Source: Bin80 sp965261255
Lineage (GTDB): Bacteria; Bacteroidota; Rhodothermia; Rhodothermales; Bin80
Length of the DNA: 64,000 nucleotides
Assembly: GCA_965261255.1 (NCBI GenBank)
Contig: CBDHCQ010000004.1
Coordinates: forward strand, 1,364,001 to 1,428,000
Direction: 5' to 3'
Shown one piece after another: positions 8,690-17,949 of the stretch. A program made the translations under genes and the position numbers. The notes under the pieces were generated by a model. It saw nothing but the letters and a program-made list of their open reading frames with translations. It searched no databases and was not told the origin of the DNA. The first letter of the stretch is position 1, and each line of letters begins with the position of its first letter.

Positions 8690-10996
8690 ATGAAAAGATA
8701 CTTTTTTGTTGCCCTCCTGAGTACGATGTTGTACTTCGTGTCTGTCACCCAGGCCCAGACAATTGACAACAACAGCGTTTCTCAACAAACAGGTGCCACC
8801 GATAAATTTACCGCCAATATCAAACCCTCCTTAGTGCTCACAAAGGCATCGGGGAGTATTGAGATTGATGGGAACCTGGACGATGATGGTTGGAGAGATG
8901 CCGCGCTCGCACGGAATTTTTCCGAGGTATTTCCGGGAGACCAAACTCGCCCACCCGTAGAGATAAGTGGTATGGTTACGTACGACGAAGATAACCTCTA
9001 CGTGGGTATGATTGTCAGAGATGATCCAGGTCTGATTCGGGCTAATCTCAGCGACCGTGATGAGATTTGGCAGGACGACTATGCCGGGATTGTGCTTGAT
9101 CCCAATCGTGATGGCCAGGGCTTGTACTTCATAGCGACGAACCCCTTGGGCATACAAGCCGATACCTATATCACGGCGAACAATGAAGATGACGGGTTTA
9201 GCTTACTTTTTCGTTCGGATGCCCAGATCACGGAGGATGGCTATCAGGTAGAGTTGGCTATTCCGTTCAAAAGCCTGCGTTTCCCAAATGTGGATGTCCA
9301 GTCCTGGGGGGCAACTTTATGGATTACACGCCCCAGAGAAAGCAGAAGCCAGTACTCTTGGGCAGGCATCAACAGGGATGATCCGTGTATGAGTTGCCAA
9401 TTGGGAGAATTCAATGGTATTCGTGGAGTAACCTCTGGCCGTAACCTGGAAGTCCTTCCGTCACTAACTGGTGGAGGTACAGGCGCCCTCCGTGAAGCTG
9501 CTACACCTGCTTCGGGGTTCAAGAATGAACGCATAACGCTTGAACCATCGCTGAATGTCAAGTACGGTATAACTTCCGAGTTAACCGCAGATGTATCGGT
9601 AAATCCCGATTTCAGCCAAATTGAATCTGATCAGGCGCAGATTGATGTGAATTCAACCTTTGCGCTTTTCTTTGATGAGCGTCGACCATTCTTTCAGGAA
9701 GGATCAGGTCTTTTCAATACTGAGATTCAAACCGTCTACACCCGTTCTATCAATGATCCAATAGGCGCAGCTAAAATGACGGGGCGTTTCGGTTCCGTTG
9801 ATGTGGCCTACATCGGTGCACGGGATAATAATTCCCCACTGTTGCTTCCCTTTGAGGAAGAAAGCAGGCTGCTTGAAGGCGGGCGCAGTGTATCTAATAT
9901 TCTGCGGGTAAAAAAGAATTTTGGGAACGATGCGTTTATTGGTGCAATTCTGACTGATCGAAGATTAGATGAAGGTGGATCCGGGTCAACCGTCAGTCTT
10001 GACGGGTCTGCAAGATTCCTGCAGAAGTACATGTTTGGGGCACAATTGGTATACAGCAACAATTCTGAACCTGTGAATGAAGAATTGAATGAGGGTTTGG
10101 AAGACATCACATTTGGTGCCAAAGAATACACTGCGGCCTTGGATGGCGAATCTTTCAGCGGGTATGCTGCTAAACTTGAACTAGATAGGCAAGCACGATA
10201 CTGGATGTTTGAAGTAGGGTATGAAGCCATAAGCCCAACGTTTCGTGCGGATAATGGCTTTGTGCGCCAGAACAATGATCAGACAGCTTACATGTGGCAG
10301 GGGGTCACGATTTATCCTGAAAAGGTGATCCCGTTCATAGACCGTATACGGCCGAACCTAGTGATGGGGAGCAGCTGGAATTTTGATGGCCTGCAGAAGA
10401 GTTTCTTTTTCCGTCCGGCAGTCTATTTCCAGCTTAAGCGACAGACCAATGTTCAGTTTAACTGGTGGTACAGGCAGGAGCACTTTGCAGGGCAGCAGTT
10501 CGACGGGATCACCGCGGTCAATCTGCAGGTCAACAGCAATTTCAGCAAGCGTGTGAACCTGGGAGTAGAAACTCGCATAGGTGAATCAATTGCCCGTTTC
10601 CTGAGTGATCCGGAGGTTGGCAACAGCTTTGATGTCAGCGCATGGGGGACGTTCCGTCCGACGCAACGGATGTCAGTTCAGCCCCTGTTTTCATATTCAC
10701 GTCTTTCTGAAAAAGGGAGTGGAGAGGAGTATTTCAGCGGATATATTGCCCGCATGCGTTTGAAGTATCAGTTTAGCCGTTACTTCTTCCTGCGTACGAT
10801 TGTACAGTACAATGATTTCTCTAAATCTTTGGAGGTTGATCCGCTACTCACATACAAGATCAATGCATTTACTGCCTTACACGTAGGTTCGACCCATGAC
10901 CTTGATCAGTTCACGCGTACAGAGGGAGTAGCAAAGTATTTCCGTCAGAGTAATCGACAGATATTTTTCAAGGTTCAGTATCTCTTCAGAAAGTAG
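8690..10996 (+). CDS. DUF5916 outer-membrane protein with CBM9-like domain
   Basis: A 768-aa exported protein. A signal peptide covers about residues 1-22 ('VTQAQ'). Residues ~48-235 form a carbohydrate-binding family 9-like domain that begins 'IEIDGNLDDDGW' and includes 'NPLGIQAD'. The rest is the DUF5916 region, rich in alternating aromatic strands and ending in an aromatic residue pattern ('FKVQYLFRK'), consistent with an outer-membrane beta-barrel. The function of DUF5916 proteins is not established; the CBM9-like domain suggests contact with glycans or haem-like ligands. A second member lies at 50114-52372. It is divergent from the SDR gene and sits just before the Gfo/Idh operon. Confidence 0.85.
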   Translation: MKRYFFVALLSTMLYFVSVTQAQTIDNNSVSQQTGATDKFTANIKPSLVLTKASGSIEIDGNLDDDGWRDAALARNFSEVFPGDQTRPPVEISGMVTYDEDNLYVGMIVRDDPGLIRANLSDRDEIWQDDYAGIVLDPNRDGQGLYFIATNPLGIQADTYITANNEDDGFSLLFRSDAQITEDGYQVELAIPFKSLRFPNVDVQSWGATLWITRPRESRSQYSWAGINRDDPCMSCQLGEFNGIRGVTSGRNLEVLPSLTGGGTGALREAATPASGFKNERITLEPSLNVKYGITSELTADVSVNPDFSQIESDQAQIDVNSTFALFFDERRPFFQEGSGLFNTEIQTVYTRSINDPIGAAKMTGRFGSVDVAYIGARDNNSPLLLPFEEESRLLEGGRSVSNILRVKKNFGNDAFIGAILTDRRLDEGGSGSTVSLDGSARFLQKYMFGAQLVYSNNSEPVNEELNEGLEDITFGAKEYTAALDGESFSGYAAKLELDRQARYWMFEVGYEAISPTFRADNGFVRQNNDQTAYMWQGVTIYPEKVIPFIDRIRPNLVMGSSWNFDGLQKSFFFRPAVYFQLKRQTNVQFNWWYRQEHFAGQQFDGITAVNLQVNSNFSKRVNLGVETRIGESIARFLSDPEVGNSFDVSAWGTFRPTQRMSVQPLFSYSRLSEKGSGEEYFSGYIARMRLKYQFSRYFFLRTIVQYNDFSKSLEVDPLLTYKINAFTALHVGSTHDLDQFTRTEGVAKYFRQSNRQIFFKVQYLFRK

Positions 10997-11035
10997 CATC
11001 CCTATCGGTTAAATTGCTCGCTTCGTCGTAAATTG

Positions 11036-11061
11036 TGTGTCACACTTGTAATAATGACACA
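11036..11061. promoter_or_regulatory. Inverted repeat at the start of the Gfo/Idh operon
   Basis: TGTGTCA and TGACACA, a perfect 7-bp dyad with a 12-base spacer, ends on the first base of the ATG at 11061. Its position would suit a repressor site or a translation-control hairpin for the five-gene operon. No regulator is identified. Confidence 0.35.
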
Positions 11062-12383
11062 TGAAGCGATTTACCGATCGTAGAACATTCATTAAAACGG
11101 CTTCGGCTGGTGTAGCCGGAGCCACTCTTTTGGGAGCTGCGCGCGGGATGGCCGCGCCGTCGAACCGCTTGGTAGCTGCCGTTATGGGGGTCAACAGCAG
11201 GGGTGGGGTACTTGCTACTTCGTTCGCGCGTGCCGAAGGGTGCGAGGTCGCGGTTATCTGTGATGTGGACGAGCGCGCGATTTCCCGGTCAATCAAAGAA
11301 GTTTCAGAGGTTGGAACGGGCAGGGTACCAAAAGGGGTTGTTGATCTCCGCGAAGCATTGGATAACCCTGAAATTGATATTCTCGTGATTGCAGCCCCGG
11401 ATCATTGGCATGCTCCCGCTGCGATCATGGCCCTGCAGGCCGGTAAACATGTCTATGTAGAAAAGCCGTGTAGCTATAACCCGCAGGAAGGAGAATTACT
11501 GGTTCAGGCACAAGCTCGCTATAATCGCGTGGTACAAATGGGCAATCAACAGCGCGCCTCTATGGAGTCCGCGCAGGTGATTGATGCCATTAATGAAGGC
11601 ATAATCGGGCGGCCATACTACGGACGGGCCTGGTATGCCAATACCCGCGGTCCCATAGGTCGAGGCAAACCAGCGCCCGTGCCAGATTGGTTGAATTATG
11701 ATTTGTGGCAGGGACCAGCTCCTCGTGTACCCTACATGGATAATCGAATTCATTACAACTGGCACTGGTTCTGGCATTGGGGGACTGGAGAGATTTGTAA
11801 CAACGGAACCCACGAAATTGATATGTGTCGTTGGGCGCTTGGTGTTGATTATCCAACCAGAGTAACATCGGCTGGTGGCAGGTACCGTTACGACGATGAC
11901 TGGGAATTCTACGACACACAGATTGCGTCCTTTGAGTTTGAAGATAACAAGACCATCACCTGGGACGGCCGCAGCTGTAATGGTCGCGTTGTTGAGGGGC
12001 GGGGACGCGGTGCGTCAATTCACGGTGATCATGGAACCGTCATTATTGATCGGGATGGTTATGTGATTTACGATCAGGACAATCGAGAGATTTGGAGACG
12101 TTCACGGGCTACAGGGGAGGCAACTTTGGATATTCGGGGCGGTGGAGGTCTAACGGATCGGCATATTGCAAATATGCTGCGGGTAATCAGGGATGATGTT
12201 CCACAGAACTCTCCTATAGACGAGGGGCATAAGAGTACGCTACTTTGTCATCTTGGTAATATTGCCCAAAAAACCGGACGTTCATTGCACTGTGATCCAA
12301 GCAACGGACATATACTTGGGGACGATGACGCGATGAAAATGTGGGGACGTGATTATGAGCCGGGCTGGGAGCTCAAGGTGTAA
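11061..12383 (+). CDS. Gfo/Idh/MocA oxidoreductase, Tat-exported
   Basis: A 440-aa NAD(P)-dependent oxidoreductase of the Gfo/Idh/MocA family, which acts on sugars, inositols and glycosides. The N-terminus 'DRRTFIKTASAG' is a twin-arginine signal, so it works outside the cytoplasm with its cofactor preloaded. A Rossmann domain follows, with the conserved 'VEKPCSYN' segment (the E-K-P lysine is usual in catalysis) and 'GNQQR'. The C-terminal half is the alpha/beta sheet domain, with 'WHWFWHWGTGEICNNGTHE' of the metagenome-rich Gfo/Idh group. It is the first gene of a compact five-gene operon; its stop is 8 bases from the next start. The exact substrate is unknown. Confidence 0.9.
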   Translation: MKRFTDRRTFIKTASAGVAGATLLGAARGMAAPSNRLVAAVMGVNSRGGVLATSFARAEGCEVAVICDVDERAISRSIKEVSEVGTGRVPKGVVDLREALDNPEIDILVIAAPDHWHAPAAIMALQAGKHVYVEKPCSYNPQEGELLVQAQARYNRVVQMGNQQRASMESAQVIDAINEGIIGRPYYGRAWYANTRGPIGRGKPAPVPDWLNYDLWQGPAPRVPYMDNRIHYNWHWFWHWGTGEICNNGTHEIDMCRWALGVDYPTRVTSAGGRYRYDDDWEFYDTQIASFEFEDNKTITWDGRSCNGRVVEGRGRGASIHGDHGTVIIDRDGYVIYDQDNREIWRRSRATGEATLDIRGGGGLTDRHIANMLRVIRDDVPQNSPIDEGHKSTLLCHLGNIAQKTGRSLHCDPSNGHILGDDDAMKMWGRDYEPGWELKV

Positions 12384-12391
12384 CAAAGTAG

Positions 12392-13717
12392 ATGAACCGT
12401 CGTGATTTTATTCGAACCGGAAGTACTGCTGCTGCCGGGGGACTGCTTGTACGACCTGGAGTAAAAGAGCATCAGCGTATGAAGGTTGCGCTCGTAGGGA
12501 CAGGTATTCGTGGCAGCACCATGTGGGGCCGCTCACTGGTTCGCGATTATGCGAACGAGGTCGAATTTACTGGTCTGTGCGATATCAATCCTGGACGTTT
12601 GGAGTATGTCAAGGAATATATGGGGGTTGACTGCCCAACGTATACGAACTTTGACGAAATGATGCGGGCTGCCAAGCCCGATACCGTGATCGTGACAACG
12701 GTTGACTCCACGCATCACGAGTATATTATTCGTGCGCTGGAATCCGGCTGTGATGTGGTAACGGAAAAACCGATGACCACGGATGCCGAAAAATGTCAGG
12801 CTATATTGGATGCGCAGGCACGCACGCGCAAGGCGGTAACGGTCACATTCAACTATAGATATTCGCCACACCGTCAGCGCATGAAGGAGCTACTCATGGC
12901 TGGGCGTATCGGAACAGTAAGATCGGTTGATTTTCACTGGTACCTGGATGTGTACCACGGAGCGAGCTATTTTCGCCGCTGGCACGGCAAGGAGCGTTAC
13001 GGAGGTACACTCTTCGTTCACAAGGCAACCCATCATTTCGATCTCTTGAATTGGTGGCTGGAATCTGAACCCGAAGAAGTTTTTGCCTATGGGGAGCTGG
13101 AGTATTATGGGCATAACAACCCGTTCCGACACACGAATTGTCGCGGCTGCCCACACGCTGACCAATGTAAACACTATTGGGATATTACGACGGATTCACG
13201 TGCAATGGATCTCTACGTTGCACACGAACATCACGATGGTTACCTTCGGGATGGGTGTGTGTGGAGTGAAGAGATAGACATATATGACAAAATGTCCGCA
13301 CAAATTCAATATGCCAACGGTGTTCATGTGAGTTATTCATGTACGACCTATTCGCCGTACGAGGGCTATCGGATTGCCTTTAACGGAACCCGTGGCAGGC
13401 TGGAGGCCTGGGTTAAGGAACGTCAGCCATGGCGGGCGGAGCCGTATGAAGAAATCCGTGTAACGGACAATTTTGGGGAGACTGAACTGATTCAGATTCC
13501 TCACGGTGGTGGTGGCCACGGAGGAGGAGATCAAAGGTTGAAAGATCGAATCTTCAAGGATCCCACCATGCCTGATCCGTATCGTCAAGCGGCCGGGGCC
13601 CGGGATGGTGCCATGTCAATCTTGGTGGGGATTGCAGCAAGAGAAAGCGTCAAAAAAGGTGAGCCTATCAGGATTGCGTCGCTCACCTCCCTAAAACCCA
13701 GGGCGATACGCCCTTAA
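12392..13717 (+). CDS. Gfo/Idh/MocA oxidoreductase, second paralogue
   Basis: 441 aa, second oxidoreductase of the operon and only distantly like the first. It also starts with a short Tat-like motif, 'MNRRDFIRTGS'. The Rossmann domain begins near residue 30 ('MKVALVGTGIRG') and carries 'TEKPMTTD' with the conserved lysine and 'FNYRYSPHR'. The substrate domain contains 'HKATHHFDLLNWW', typical of the family. An unusual insertion contains cysteines and histidines ('CRGCPHADQCKHYW'), which could bind a metal. The pairing of two such enzymes suggests successive oxidation and reduction steps on one glycoside, as in 3-keto-sugar pathways; this is inference. Confidence 0.9.
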   Translation: MNRRDFIRTGSTAAAGGLLVRPGVKEHQRMKVALVGTGIRGSTMWGRSLVRDYANEVEFTGLCDINPGRLEYVKEYMGVDCPTYTNFDEMMRAAKPDTVIVTTVDSTHHEYIIRALESGCDVVTEKPMTTDAEKCQAILDAQARTRKAVTVTFNYRYSPHRQRMKELLMAGRIGTVRSVDFHWYLDVYHGASYFRRWHGKERYGGTLFVHKATHHFDLLNWWLESEPEEVFAYGELEYYGHNNPFRHTNCRGCPHADQCKHYWDITTDSRAMDLYVAHEHHDGYLRDGCVWSEEIDIYDKMSAQIQYANGVHVSYSCTTYSPYEGYRIAFNGTRGRLEAWVKERQPWRAEPYEEIRVTDNFGETELIQIPHGGGGHGGGDQRLKDRIFKDPTMPDPYRQAAGARDGAMSILVGIAARESVKKGEPIRIASLTSLKPRAIRP

Positions 13718-13736
13718 CCTTAATCACACGCCTATC

Positions 13737-14150
13737 ATGCGTTTTATACAAGTCAGCATTGTTCTGCTCATAGTCCTTTTTGCCAGTTCATGTGCGTCCT
13801 CCCGCGAAATGGCTTCAACTGAGCCTGTGAACCCTCTTCTGGGGAGCTGGGAGTACGCCATTGATACCCCGGATGGCATCTTTAGGGGTGGAATGTACAT
13901 AAATGAGGGGGAGTCAGGCCTGAGTATTGGCCTGACAGAGGAAGGTCAGCCGGAAGGATCCGGGCAGCTTATGGTTGACGAAATCACATTCGATGAGGAA
14001 TCACAGGCACTTTCTTTTTCCTTTGTTGATGATGACTATGGAAAAATGGTAGTCAACATGGTACTTGGCGAGGAAGGGATGACTGGCACTATGAGAGTGA
14101 CCCAATTTGGTGTAGATGTGCCGATTACTGCGATGCGCGCAGAGGAGTAG
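13737..14150 (+). CDS. Small lipoprotein of unknown function
   Basis: 137 aa with a lipoprotein signal peptide and lipobox 'FASSC' at about residues 15-19. The mature part is acidic and beta-rich, beginning 'LLGSWEYAIDTPDG', reminiscent of small lipocalin-like lipoproteins that bind or shield ligands. I recognise no family with certainty. It lies 19 bases after the second oxidoreductase and 9 before the next gene, so it is probably co-expressed with the sugar operon. Confidence 0.7.
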   Translation: MRFIQVSIVLLIVLFASSCASSREMASTEPVNPLLGSWEYAIDTPDGIFRGGMYINEGESGLSIGLTEEGQPEGSGQLMVDEITFDEESQALSFSFVDDDYGKMVVNMVLGEEGMTGTMRVTQFGVDVPITAMRAEE

Positions 14151-14159
14151 CTCTCGGAC

Positions 14160-14438
14160 ATGTATAGCCTTATAGGTAAGCAGGTTCGTGTCTATCTCTA
14201 TACACGCAGAGGGGAAATGATGGGACCGATTTCCGGTCGAGTAGCGGATGTGGCTGCCGATGTCGAAGTTCGTCCTGGTATGAAAAAGGATTTAGCATTC
14301 GTTATAAACATCGAAGTGCCGGAGGGGGAAGTACCCTACAGGCATGTATACGAGAAAAGAGATGAAGGATGGTTTGCAATTCAGGATATGGAGATCATAG
14401 AAGATGAAGCGGTTGTGCCCGGATGGTATAATAATTGA
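14160..14438 (+). CDS. Conserved-looking 92-aa protein, unknown function
   Basis: 92 aa, no signal peptide and no membrane segment. It starts 'MYSLIGKQVRVYL' and looks like a small beta-barrel (an SH3- or Sm-like alternation of hydrophobic residues), with 'SGRVADVAADVEV' and a terminal 'PGWYNN'. I do not recognise the family. It is accepted as real because it fits exactly between the lipoprotein and the epimerase (9 and 6 bases) in a same-strand operon and has good coding character. Confidence 0.65.
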   Translation: MYSLIGKQVRVYLYTRRGEMMGPISGRVADVAADVEVRPGMKKDLAFVINIEVPEGEVPYRHVYEKRDEGWFAIQDMEIIEDEAVVPGWYNN

Positions 14439-14444
14439 TTACCT

Positions 14445-15572
14445 ATGCGTATCTATCTCATCATCTTTACTTTGGCAGTTATAACTTCCTGTCAAATCCC
14501 CCAACAACCGAGGCCAATGATAGAACGGTCGTCCTTTGGCATTCTACCGGAGGGGGAGGAGGTCGAACGTTTCCAATTACGAAATACTGCTGGGGTTGAA
14601 GCTTCAATCATCACGTATGGAGCAACCCTGACTGCCCTAACCGTACCCGACCGGGACGGCGTTATGGAAGATGTTGTATTGGGGCACGAAACGCTGTCGG
14701 GCTACCTTGAAGCCAATCCGTATTTCGGTTCGATTGTAGGTCGATATGCCAATCGTATTGCCGGAGGTACCTTTACTCTGGACGGAGAAGCCTATACCTT
14801 GGCTCGCAACAATGGTCCGAACCACCTGCACGGGGGCGTCAAGGGGTTTGACAAGGTAAACTGGGAAGTGGCAGAAGTAATTGAAGACACTAATCAGGTG
14901 GGTTTATCCCTGAACTATGTCAGTGCCGATGGAGAGGAAGGGTATCCGGGTACGCTCACCGTCCGTGTTACGTATCTGCTTACGGAGGATAACCAGCTTA
15001 TTGTTGACTACGAGGCAATAACCGATAAAGCTACCCCAGTCAACTTGACACAGCATGCTTACTTTAATTTAGCAGGAGGTGGTTCGATAGAGGGGCATCA
15101 CTTGACGCTAGCCGCAAGTCACTACACTCCGGTTGATTCAACACTGATTCCGAATGGGGAAATTCTTCCTGTAGAAGGTACAGCATTTGATTTTCGAACG
15201 GGAAAAAGGATTGGCGAGCAGATAGGTCATGATGATCCGCAGCTTCTGTACGGAGGAGGATATGATCACAATTTTGTACTTGATCGTGTGTCAGGAGACT
15301 TAATGCTGGCTGCGACTGTTTTAGAACCGGAGAGCGGTCGGATTCTCGAAGTCCATACGACCAAGCCAGGAATTCAATTTTACGCGGGTAATTTCCTGGA
15401 CGGGACCATCACGGGTAAGGGTGGGGTACAGTATGGACGAAGAACGGGTTTTTGCCTGGAGACGCAGTATTACCCAGATTCGCCGAATCAGCCGAACTTT
15501 CCGTCTACAATTCTGCGACCCGGGAAGGTATATCAAACACAAACGGCGTTCGTATTCCGAACAGAGGAATAA
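14445..15572 (+). CDS. galM: Aldose 1-epimerase, lipoprotein form
   Basis: Mutarotase that interconverts alpha and beta anomers of hexoses. The 375-aa protein has a lipoprotein signal with lipobox 'VITSC', so it is membrane-anchored outside the cytoplasm, unlike the cytosolic E. coli enzyme. Family motifs are 'GRYANRIAGG', 'NGPNHLHGG', 'LTQHAYFNLAG' and the C-terminal 'CLETQYYPDSPNQPNFP', which holds the catalytic glutamate. It is the last gene of the operon with the Gfo/Idh enzymes, 6 bases after its neighbour. This supports sugar handling in the periplasm as the theme of the operon. Confidence 0.93.
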   Translation: MRIYLIIFTLAVITSCQIPQQPRPMIERSSFGILPEGEEVERFQLRNTAGVEASIITYGATLTALTVPDRDGVMEDVVLGHETLSGYLEANPYFGSIVGRYANRIAGGTFTLDGEAYTLARNNGPNHLHGGVKGFDKVNWEVAEVIEDTNQVGLSLNYVSADGEEGYPGTLTVRVTYLLTEDNQLIVDYEAITDKATPVNLTQHAYFNLAGGGSIEGHHLTLAASHYTPVDSTLIPNGEILPVEGTAFDFRTGKRIGEQIGHDDPQLLYGGGYDHNFVLDRVSGDLMLAATVLEPESGRILEVHTTKPGIQFYAGNFLDGTITGKGGVQYGRRTGFCLETQYYPDSPNQPNFPSTILRPGKVYQTQTAFVFRTEE

Positions 15573-15644
15573 TAGATTGGCACTTCCTGTATCCCGAGGG
15601 CTTCCGAAAACAAACGATCCAATGGCGCAGGGGGAGGCCAAGTA

Positions 15645-16775
15645 TTATCGCAACGCCTGATTGAAATCAGCAATCAGGTCGTCCTCGTGCTCTATTCCTA
15701 CAGAAATACGTAGCAGGGAATCCCGTATTCCTGCTAGATCTCGCTCCTCTTGTGTGAGTCCCGCGTGAGAACTGATTGCCGGCCGCGTCATGAGTGACTC
15801 CACGCCCCCTAGGCTCGGTGCGTAGAGGGGTAAATGGAGGCGGTCGATCAAGTCTGTGACAGCGTCCAGTTCTCCTTTAAGCTCAATGCTCAACATTCCA
15901 CCAAAGCCTTTGAAGAGACGAGCGGCCCGCTCGTGCTGCGGGTGGGAGGGAAGCCCAGGATAGTACACACGGGCAACCTTATCGTGGTTTGCGAGGAATT
16001 TGGCCAGAGCAAGCGCGGTAGAGTTATGCTGTCTCATTCGCAGTGCAAGCGTCTGCATACCTCGGTTGAGCAAAAAGCAGGCATGAGGGTCCAGGGCACC
16101 TCCCAGATGCTTAAGAGTTTTGCGCGCTTTATATATTAGCTCCCCGCTGCCAACGATTACTCCTGCGACGATATCAGAATGACCATTCAGGTATTTAGTC
16201 GCGCTATGAAGAGACAGGTCAAATCCGGCAGCGGTAGCTTTATAATTGAATGGCGTAGCAAATGTATTGTCAATCAGCGATATAAGGTTGTTGGCTTGCG
16301 CAAATGCAACTATGCCCTCCAGATCACAGACGTGGAGCAGGGGATTCGTAATGGATTCGACATAAATCGCACGCGTATTTGTCTGGAGAAGTGATTGCCA
16401 TGTATCCGGTGCATCCGCATCGAAGAACGAAACGGTTATTCCAAGGTCCGCCAGCAGCGTGCGCACGAATCCATGCGTACCACCATAGAGACTGTTCTGT
16501 GCAAGCAAATGTTCACCTGGTTTGAGTACGGATAAGATTGCTCCGGTGATGGCCGTCATGCCACTTCCGGTGACCAAGGCTTCCCCTGCACCCTCCAGTA
16601 CCGCAAGTTTGCGATTGAGCACTTCCTGGTTAGGTGTGTTATTGTAGCGGATATATCGTAAGGGGCTATCATCATGCTCAAACATGGCAGTCTGAAAAAT
16701 CGGCATGCGTACTGCCCCCTCCACGCGGTCCGCCTCCCCTGCATGAATGAGTTGTGTGTCAATAGCGTGATTCAT
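15645..16775 (-). CDS. Trans-sulfuration PLP enzyme (Cys/Met metabolism family)
   Basis: 376 aa, PLP-dependent enzyme of the cystathionine gamma-synthase/gamma-lyase/methionine gamma-lyase family. The PLP lysine is K194 in 'LHSATKYLNGHSD'. 'YNNTPNQEVLNRKLAVLEG', 'GSGMTAI' and 'IDNTFATP' are family motifs, as is 'GGVESLMTRPA' near the C-terminus. These motifs do not separate synthase from lyase activity, so no gene symbol is given. It converges on galM and lies 62 bases after the end of the PhzF gene on the same strand, possibly as one transcript. Confidence 0.9.
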   Translation of the reverse strand: MNHAIDTQLIHAGEADRVEGAVRMPIFQTAMFEHDDSPLRYIRYNNTPNQEVLNRKLAVLEGAGEALVTGSGMTAITGAILSVLKPGEHLLAQNSLYGGTHGFVRTLLADLGITVSFFDADAPDTWQSLLQTNTRAIYVESITNPLLHVCDLEGIVAFAQANNLISLIDNTFATPFNYKATAAGFDLSLHSATKYLNGHSDIVAGVIVGSGELIYKARKTLKHLGGALDPHACFLLNRGMQTLALRMRQHNSTALALAKFLANHDKVARVYYPGLPSHPQHERAARLFKGFGGMLSIELKGELDAVTDLIDRLHLPLYAPSLGGVESLMTRPAISSHAGLTQEERDLAGIRDSLLRISVGIEHEDDLIADFNQALR

Positions 16776-16837
16776 GAATTATTATTATTCGATTAATGAA
16801 AAGCCCCTATGGAGACGATATTGCGAAACAGTGACAA

Positions 16838-17719
16838 TCAGGGCAGATGAAGCGTGCCGGCAATCACGGTAACCGCTTCTCCTCCAACTTGGACCGCAGA
16901 GATATCGTTACGCGGCCCCAATACTCTAACGCGAGCTTGCCCGGGACGCTGCATCCAGTTTCCCTGCAATGCAAGAAAATCGGGTACATCAATGAGACCA
17001 TAATGCCACAAGTATGCTCCCATTCCTCCTGTGGCACTTCCTGTAAATGGATCTTCGAACACGTCTGGCGGACTGGCAAAATGGCGGGCGAACGTCCCAG
17101 AATCTATTTGGGCAAACAGGTGCACACTGAAAAATAAAAACTCATGACGCAGCTTTGTGAGGGCATCCACGTCGACCTGAATTTGTCTCAAGCATTCCAG
17201 TTCTCGAACGGGTACCATAAGTTGCGGGGTTCCGGTGCTGACGACTTGCACGGGCTTTCCGGGTACGAGATCTTCGGTTGACAGTCCGAAGACCGATGCA
17301 GCCTTGTCATGGGGTACCGTGGAGAGGAATTCTGGCTTGAGCTGTGTCATAACGATTTCGTGGGGTTGCCCCTTTTCCGAGAAGACATCCACGGACACGA
17401 TCCCGGCCTTAAGCTCAAGGGAGATTCTAGTCCGCTCCCCTGTGAGCATTATACGGTCGGCTTCTATCAACGTGTGGATTGATGCGATCGTAGGGTGACC
17501 GGCAAGAGGAATCTCTTCAGCTGGTGTAAAATACCTGGCCCGTACGTCAGCTCTATCTGAGTGCAGGATAAATGCAGTCTCCGAAAGGTTCTGTTCCCGT
17601 GCGACCGCCTGCATTTGATTGCTGGTCAGTTGATCTGCGTCTAGAACAACTGCACAGGGGTTGCCATGGAGCGGCTCACTCGCAAATGCATCTACTTGAT
17701 AGAAGGAGAAGGACGCCAT
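16838..17719 (-). CDS. PhzF-family isomerase
   Basis: 293 aa, the usual length of PhzF/YddE-like proteins, which have two diaminopimelate-epimerase-like folds. 'GNPCAVV' is at residues 19-25 and the conserved catalytic glutamate is E47 in 'NLSETAF'. 'PLAGHPTIA' and 'EDPFTGSATG' are the second family signature. No phenazine genes are near, and most PhzF homologues have no known substrate, so a role in phenazine synthesis is not implied. It starts at an ATG; the gene for a tiny membrane peptide is divergent. Confidence 0.92.
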   Translation of the reverse strand: MASFSFYQVDAFASEPLHGNPCAVVLDADQLTSNQMQAVAREQNLSETAFILHSDRADVRARYFTPAEEIPLAGHPTIASIHTLIEADRIMLTGERTRISLELKAGIVSVDVFSEKGQPHEIVMTQLKPEFLSTVPHDKAASVFGLSTEDLVPGKPVQVVSTGTPQLMVPVRELECLRQIQVDVDALTKLRHEFLFFSVHLFAQIDSGTFARHFASPPDVFEDPFTGSATGGMGAYLWHYGLIDVPDFLALQGNWMQRPGQARVRVLGPRNDISAVQVGGEAVTVIAGTLHLP

Positions 17720-17819
17720 CTGTCAGGAGCTACCGGAACCATGAAATGCGGATCGGAAGCGCAACACTTGCAAAGTTGAAGATAATGGCTTTAATTACTA
17801 GTCGCAGTCACACGAGACC

Positions 17820-17915
17820 ATGAACCGTAAGCAGCGCAAAAATATTGTAATCGCACTCGCTATCCTCGTGGGGATTACCGTGATTCTGACAATCGTAACC
17901 CAGTTGAGCAGTTAA
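17820..17915 (+). CDS. Possible 31-aa single-span membrane peptide
   Basis: A short ATG frame encodes a basic head ('MNRKQRKN') followed by about 20 hydrophobic residues and a stop. This is the layout of small inner-membrane peptides. It fits in the gap between the divergent PhzF gene and the end of the convergent sigma factor gene. No clear ribosome site is seen and no homologue is recognised, so it may be chance. Confidence 0.35.
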   Translation: MNRKQRKNIVIALAILVGITVILTIVTQLSS

Positions 17916-17949
17916 TAAGCCCAGCTTATGAGCGTTCCGGTAGCCAAAG

